Part shown: piece after piece, positions 60,317 to 64,000 of the stretch
Layout of the letters: each line of letters starts with the position of its first letter
Position numbering within the stretch: the first letter of the stretch is position 1
NCBI GenBank assembly: GCA_041689615.1
Contig: JBDNFW010000033.1
Span: 1-64,000 of the forward strand
Reading direction: 5' to 3'
DNA: 64,000 nt
Origin: UBA7359 sp041689615
GTDB lineage: Bacteria > Pseudomonadota > Gammaproteobacteria > Eutrophobiales > Eutrophobiaceae
Translations under genes and position numbers: made by a program
Notes under the pieces: generated by a model
What the model was told of the DNA's origin: nothing
Databases searched by the model: none
Seen by the model: the letters and a program-made list of their open reading frames with translations, nothing else

Positions 60317-61648
60317 ATGACGGATTCGACTGATTTACATCACATTATAGTTGTTGGCGGCGGCGCTGGCGGACTTGAACTAGCAGCCAGACTTGGCCGT
60401 AAACTGGGAAAAAAGAAAAAAGCACTGGTTACTCTGGTAGATTCTTCACTAACACATCTGTGGAAACCTTTATTACATGAAGTCGCAGCAGGCACACTTA
60501 ATTCTTATGAAGATGAATTAAGTTATCTCGCGCTTGCGCACGCGAATCATTTCACCTTCCGAGTCGGGCGTATGGATTCGCTGGATCGTGAGAAACAGGA
60601 AATCAGTCTTGCCCCTACACTTGATGATGAAGGCATTGAATATATCCCAAGGCGAACATTCAATTACGATACTTTAGTCATAGCAGTTGGTAGTCAAACC
60701 AACGATTTTGGTATTAAAGGCGTTAAAGAACATTGTATGTTTCTAGATACGCGTAATGAAGCCGATGTCTTTCATCAACATTTATTACGCAGTGCCTATA
60801 CTGCACATACTTCAACAACCGAATTACGTGAAGGCCAGTTAAAAATAGCCATTGCCGGCGCGGGCGCAACCGGTGTTGAATTGTCTGCAGAACTTCATGA
60901 AGCTTTAAATCAGTTAGTCGCTTTTGGTTTGGATCAAATCTCAACTGAAGAAGACGTCAAGATAACAATAATTGAAGCTGCCGATAGAGTCTTGCCGGCA
61001 TTACCACCGCGCTTATCTGAACTCACTCAAAAAGCACTTGAAAAAATACATGTTGAAGTTTTACCCGGTCATCGAATTACAGAAGCGACTGAAGAAGGTT
61101 TTGTTACAGACAAAGGCGGACTAGTTCCCGCAGAAATAAAAGTTTGGGCAGCAGGTATCAAAGCACCTGATTTCTTGAAAGATATAGCTGGACTTGAAAC
61201 AAATAAAATTAATCAATTGATTGTTAAAACCACGTTAGAAACAACCAAAGATGAAAACATTTTTGCCTTTGGCGATTGTGCTGCCTGTCCATTGGAAGGT
61301 ACTGATGAAACAATTCCACCTCGCGCACAAGCGGCGAATCAGCAAGCAACGATGTTAACTAAATCCATCATCAATCGATTAAAAGGAAAACCACTACCAA
61401 CCTATAAGTATGTTGATTATGGATCGCTAATTAATTTAAGTACTCATACAACTGTAGGAAACATGATGGGTAACTTGCTCGGTAAAAAAGCCGGCAGCGT
61501 TATGATAGAAGGCTTGTTAGCGCGCTTTGTCTATATGTCCTTATATAAAATGCACCAATTAGTAATACAGGGAATTATCCGTGTAACATTAACAACAATA
61601 GCAAATATTTTGACGCAAAAAACAAAACCTAGAATGAAGTTACATTAA
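60317..61648 (+). CDS. ndh: Type II NADH dehydrogenase Ndh
   Basis: 443 residues: FAD motif IIVVGGGAGGLELAARLGRKLG, the DSSLTHLWKPLLHEVAAGTL block, NAD motif IAIAGAGATGVELSAELHEAL and the late FAD motif NIFAFGDCAACP. C-terminal amphipathic helices (FVYMSLYKMHQLVIQGIIRVTLTTI) attach it to the inner membrane. It passes electrons from NADH to quinone without pumping protons. Confidence 0.94.
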   Translation: MTDSTDLHHIIVVGGGAGGLELAARLGRKLGKKKKALVTLVDSSLTHLWKPLLHEVAAGTLNSYEDELSYLALAHANHFTFRVGRMDSLDREKQEISLAPTLDDEGIEYIPRRTFNYDTLVIAVGSQTNDFGIKGVKEHCMFLDTRNEADVFHQHLLRSAYTAHTSTTELREGQLKIAIAGAGATGVELSAELHEALNQLVAFGLDQISTEEDVKITIIEAADRVLPALPPRLSELTQKALEKIHVEVLPGHRITEATEEGFVTDKGGLVPAEIKVWAAGIKAPDFLKDIAGLETNKINQLIVKTTLETTKDENIFAFGDCAACPLEGTDETIPPRAQAANQQATMLTKSIINRLKGKPLPTYKYVDYGSLINLSTHTTVGNMMGNLLGKKAGSVMIEGLLARFVYMSLYKMHQLVIQGIIRVTLTTIANILTQKTKPRMKLH

Positions 61649-61649
61649 A

Positions 61650-61697
61650 TGTTTATAATGTCTATTCCGGCCAGAAGTGGACATAATCGTTAAACAT
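61650..61697 (+). terminator. Possible terminator of ndh
   Basis: ATGTTT and ATGTC at 61648-61663 pair with GACAT and AAACAT at 61678-61697 around a loop containing a GGCC core, then AATATTTTTTATAT follows. The stem is interrupted, so confidence is moderate. The remaining 80 bp up to 61779 show no gene. Confidence 0.45.
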
Positions 61698-61779
61698 ATT
61701 AATATTTTTTATATACCTGAAAGTAGTCATTAACGCTTAAAGAAGCCGTGCATTAATGAGTGTCGCTTACTTTAATTTT

Positions 61780-62274
61780 TTAGTACGCGCCCTGTGAATA
61801 GGTTAATTCATAGCTATGTGAATAAACCTCGAAGATGAGGCCAAAGGGATCTTCAACGTAGCACATCTTGTAGGGCTTCTCACCAGGGTAATATTCGCGG
61901 ATAGGCATGCGCTGTTTACCGCCATGTTCCACGATCTTTTTTACCAAGCCTTCAATGTCTGGGTCCTGAACACAAAAGTGAAAGGTGCTCGTCTTCCAGT
62001 ATTCAAAGTCTTTAGGGGTTTCATTGTTTTTGAACTCGAACATTTCAACACCGATTTTATCGCCAGTAGACAAGTGAGCTATTTTAAAAGAGCCCCAGCC
62101 TTTGCCAAAAACATCAATGCACATTTGCCCTATTGGCGTATCTGACTCTTCGGTAATGACAGTGGGTTCCATAATGTGATACCAGCCCATAACTTCACTG
62201 TAAAATTCTACTGCCTTCTCAACATCAGGGACCGATATACCAATGTGCGAAAATGTTCTTGGGTATGTACTCAT
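61780..62274 (-). CDS. VOC-superfamily (glyoxalase-like) protein
   Basis: 164 residues of the vicinal-oxygen-chelate fold: FSHIGISVPDVEKAVEFYSEVMGWYHI at the start, TFHFCVQDPDIEGLVKKIVEHGG in the middle and CYVEDPFGLIFEVYSHSYE at the end, with His and Glu positions that could bind a metal. Its substrate is unknown; related proteins are lactoylglutathione lyases or dioxygenases. It is monocistronic. Confidence 0.88.
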   Translation of the reverse strand: MSTYPRTFSHIGISVPDVEKAVEFYSEVMGWYHIMEPTVITEESDTPIGQMCIDVFGKGWGSFKIAHLSTGDKIGVEMFEFKNNETPKDFEYWKTSTFHFCVQDPDIEGLVKKIVEHGGKQRMPIREYYPGEKPYKMCYVEDPFGLIFEVYSHSYELTYSQGAY

Positions 62275-62359
62275 GCATTATTCCTTGTATGAAGTTAACT
62301 ATATTTTAAGGGACACTTTGTCCGTTTTGAGTCGACAGCTGAACATTGATTAAAGAACA

Positions 62360-62923
62360 TCATGCCTCCGCCGACATCCATTTACGTAAAAAATCTGAAG
62401 CGGGTCTCTTGCTGCAACTGTCTGCAACAATTAATTGTTTATTTGCGTCGTATATTTCAATATGTGGCGTACCGCAAAAGTCGTATGATTTTATTCTTGC
62501 ATTAAATTCTTCAGCTTGTTGTTCGACTTCGGCTTGACTGTTTCCTGTAAACGAAAGATTCATGCCCCCTTCAGGAAAGTGTACTCGTTGGATCAGTACA
62601 TCTTTACGTGCATTTAAAAAAGCGGGAAATTTTGCTTCCAAACTTCTACAGATTGAGCATGAATCTAGATAGCCTTCAACAACAGTATAGTAATTTTCTT
62701 TCGCGAGACTATTGAACGGTTTATTCGCATCAAATAACGGCATAAACTCATATTCCTTTATGCCGCTACCTTTCCTTGTCTTTTCTAATACTGGCAGATG
62801 CGTATATTTCACAGCATCACTTCCACCACTCATATTGATAGGTAAATTCATTATTACAACAATAACTATAACCGCCCCAATGATGAGTGGTATTTTATTA
62901 GTGCCGTTGCTTTGCTTAGTCAC
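62360..62923 (-). CDS. Membrane-anchored thioredoxin-like protein
   Basis: 187 residues with one N-terminal helix (IPLIIGAVIVIVVIMNLPI). A periplasmic domain contains Cys-Ser-Ile-Cys in YTVVEGYLDSCSICRSLEAKFPAFL, laid out like a thioredoxin active site, and a following cis-Pro-like segment (CGTPHIEIYDANKQLI). Two further cysteines (FCGTP and DSCSKRP) may form another disulfide. It is probably a thiol-redox protein in the periplasm, partner unknown. Confidence 0.75.
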   Translation of the reverse strand: MTKQSNGTNKIPLIIGAVIVIVVIMNLPINMSGGSDAVKYTHLPVLEKTRKGSGIKEYEFMPLFDANKPFNSLAKENYYTVVEGYLDSCSICRSLEAKFPAFLNARKDVLIQRVHFPEGGMNLSFTGNSQAEVEQQAEEFNARIKSYDFCGTPHIEIYDANKQLIVADSCSKRPASDFLRKWMSAEA

Positions 62924-62942
62924 TTTATGAGTTCGGATTGGT

Positions 62943-63050
62943 TATTGAGTTGACTGAGCAATAAATTTGGCTACTGCTATACCACACGAATTACATATGT
63001 CCGCCTTTTCCTGAAACTCGCCACATTTAGGACATATCATATTTGACATA
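62943..63050 (-). CDS. 35-residue zinc-ribbon peptide
   Basis: A small open frame on the minus strand: it starts MSNMICPKCGEF and continues EKADICNSCGIAVAKF, with Cys6, Cys9, Cys19 and Cys22 arranged as CxxC-x9-CxxC. This is enough to fold as one zinc ribbon or rubredoxin-like knuckle. It lies between the SRPBCC gene and the thioredoxin-like gene on the same strand, 53 bp after the former. No ribosome site stands out. The two intact CxxCG knuckles in frame make it more than chance, but expression is unproven. Confidence 0.65.
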
Positions 63051-63103
63051 GCGTTTACTTGTGATTACTAATTCATTAATTAATTGAAAGTAGTTTAGTT
63101 ATC

Positions 63104-63517
63104 TTAACCGCCATACATCTTTTTCAAGTTATCTAATCCTGCTTGAAATATTCCGCTTATAACATCTATGGCTTCATTCTCCGAAGCACCTTCTGCACTA
63201 AATTCGCTAGACCATTCAACACTTGATTTTCCTTCGCCATTATCAATCACTTTTATTTCTGCACGGTAATTTGAAACGGGTAATGGACTATTGGTAATTG
63301 TGTAAGAATAAATTCGTTCATTATCATCGTGCTTTTCCAATTTTTCTACAATTTCACCGCCGCCGGCAAGACTTAATACGCGCATGTTGCCTTCTTCTTG
63401 CAGTTCACTTTTTTCTACTGCCGGATGCCAATCAGGCAAAGCATTAAAACCACCAATTAAACTCCATAACTGATCTGCTGCGACATCTAAATCAGTTGTC
63501 ATGTTTACCTTCGCCAT
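63104..63517 (-). CDS. SRPBCC/MxaD-like protein
   Basis: 137 residues of the START/Bet v1-like fold (AKVNMTTDLDVAADQLWSLIGGFNALPDWHPAVEKSELQEEGNMRVLSLAGGGEIVEKLEKHDD...SSVEWSSEFSAEGASENEAIDVISGIFQAGLDNLKKMYGG). The closest named relatives are polyketide cyclase-like and MxaD-family proteins, some of which assist methanol oxidation. There is no signal peptide here, so an MxaD role is not established. It starts 11 bp after the sigma-54 activator gene. Confidence 0.82.
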   Translation of the reverse strand: MAKVNMTTDLDVAADQLWSLIGGFNALPDWHPAVEKSELQEEGNMRVLSLAGGGEIVEKLEKHDDNERIYSYTITNSPLPVSNYRAEIKVIDNGEGKSSVEWSSEFSAEGASENEAIDVISGIFQAGLDNLKKMYGG

Positions 63518-63528
63518 GCTATTGCTCC

Positions 63529-64000
63529 TTATAAATTGTATTTCTTGATTCGATAGCGCAATGCCATACGAGTAATACCTAACTCTCTTGCTGCTTTAGA
63601 AACATTACGATTAGTTCGTTCCAGTGCTTGTTTGATTAAATGTAATTCTGCTTCGCCTAATGTTATATCTTCATTCATGTCACTTTCTTCTGACTTAGAG
63701 CCAGATTTTTTATTAAGTCCTAATATACTTTCATCAAGCTCGCCACCACCACTTAACAAAACTGCACGTTCTAATAAATGTTTCATCTCTCGTATATTTC
63801 CCGGCCAGGGATATTCCAACAGCATATCTTCTGCTTCTTCTGAAAAACCTTCAAACTGAACCCCATAACGTTTTGCCGTTTGCGTAGCAAAATGAGTTGC
63901 TAATAATAAAATATCATTTCCACGTTCACGTAATGCGGGCATGAAAAGCGACATAACATTTAATCGATAATATAAATCCGATCTAAATTCACCTTTTTCT
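63529..64000 (-). CDS. Sigma-54-dependent transcription activator, C-terminal part (runs off right edge)
   Basis: The frame is open to the end of the window. It encodes KGEFRSDLYYRLNVMSLFMPALRERGNDILLLATHF, the end of the AAA+ sigma-54-contacting domain, then YPWPGNIREMKHLLERAVLLSGG. A linker and the Fis-type HTH follow (LIKQALERTNRNVSKAARELGITRMALRYRIKKYNL). The sensor domain is outside the window. It is the only sigma-54 activator seen, so it is a candidate partner for the pqq promoter at 28727, though far away. Confidence 0.92.
   Translation of the reverse strand, partial: EKGEFRSDLYYRLNVMSLFMPALRERGNDILLLATHFATQTAKRYGVQFEGFSEEAEDMLLEYPWPGNIREMKHLLERAVLLSGGGELDESILGLNKKSGSKSEESDMNEDITLGEAELHLIKQALERTNRNVSKAARELGITRMALRYRIKKYNL

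Overview
The window is low in G+C, dense with genes and has short spacers. It looks like chromosome from a gammaproteobacterium with methylotroph-like or alcohol-oxidising metabolism. The lineage call rests on protein families only (HrpA, TonB/ExbB/ExbD with DUF3450, GumN, DUF1244, Ndh). The metabolic call rests on a complete pqqABCDE operon, an operon of tetrahydromethanopterin/methanofuran-type C1 cofactor genes, a PQQ-alcohol-dehydrogenase-associated periplasmic pair and a molybdenum/tungsten cofactor island. No methanol dehydrogenase structural gene, rRNA, tRNA or CRISPR array was seen.

Layout. 0-1 kb: end of an IS3-family element and a YefM-YoeB toxin-antitoxin pair. 1-7.3 kb (minus): a CMD-like/Rieske fusion, an unknown membrane-anchored protein, a CPA2 antiporter and HrpA. 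7.5-9.5 kb: a PP2C phosphatase fused through one membrane helix to a formylglycine-generating-enzyme-like domain. 9.5-12.5 kb (minus): MscS-type channel, a soluble MgtE_N/CBS protein and MgtE in one overlapping operon. 13-15.5 kb: small secreted protein, AmpG-like transporter, CYTH protein. 15.7-23.7 kb: cofactor island moaA-fdhD-mobA-mobB-moeA, with moaE-moaD and moaC close by and parA and lhgO between them. 23.7-24.8 kb: a decayed IS1595-type insertion sequence abutting a truncated RND gene. 24.8-28.3 kb (minus): C1-cofactor operon interrupted by a palindromic element. 28.7-32.1 kb: pqqABCDE behind a sigma-54-type promoter. 32.1-36.5 kb (minus): folP, proline iminopeptidase, a SHOCT-tailed protein, porin. 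36.9-41.1 kb (minus): tungsten aldehyde oxidoreductase operon (ferredoxin, AOR, flavoprotein, MoaD-like, small protein) with a divergent AcoR-like regulator. 42.7-46.6 kb: PQQ-associated binding protein, YVTN propeller and a NarX/NarL-like two-component pair. 46.7-51.7 kb: a TonB2-like energy-coupling operon. 51.7-58.9 kb (minus): receiver-Ser/Thr kinase hybrid and an RND/adaptor/TolC efflux operon. 59-64 kb: GumN-like protein, DUF1244, Ndh, VOC protein, thioredoxin-like protein, a 35-residue zinc ribbon, an SRPBCC protein and the end of a sigma-54 activator.

How it fits together (inference). PQQ dehydrogenases would oxidise alcohols in the periplasm, with the binding-protein/YVTN pair and the two-component system as accessories. 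AOR would oxidise or interconvert aldehydes in the cytoplasm using a tungstopterin cofactor made by the adjacent moa/moe genes. The H4MPT-type cofactor genes would serve formaldehyde oxidation.

The most unusual part is not a protein. Two 290-310 bp inverted-repeat elements at 22.9 and 26.5 kb are bounded by the same 20-bp terminal repeat, and their inner arms change together between copies. They carry tight hairpins with AGGA loops, and the same hairpin design recurs in an unrelated cluster at 35.0-35.2 kb. Other branched palindromes occur at 28.44, 28.88 and 56.2 kb.
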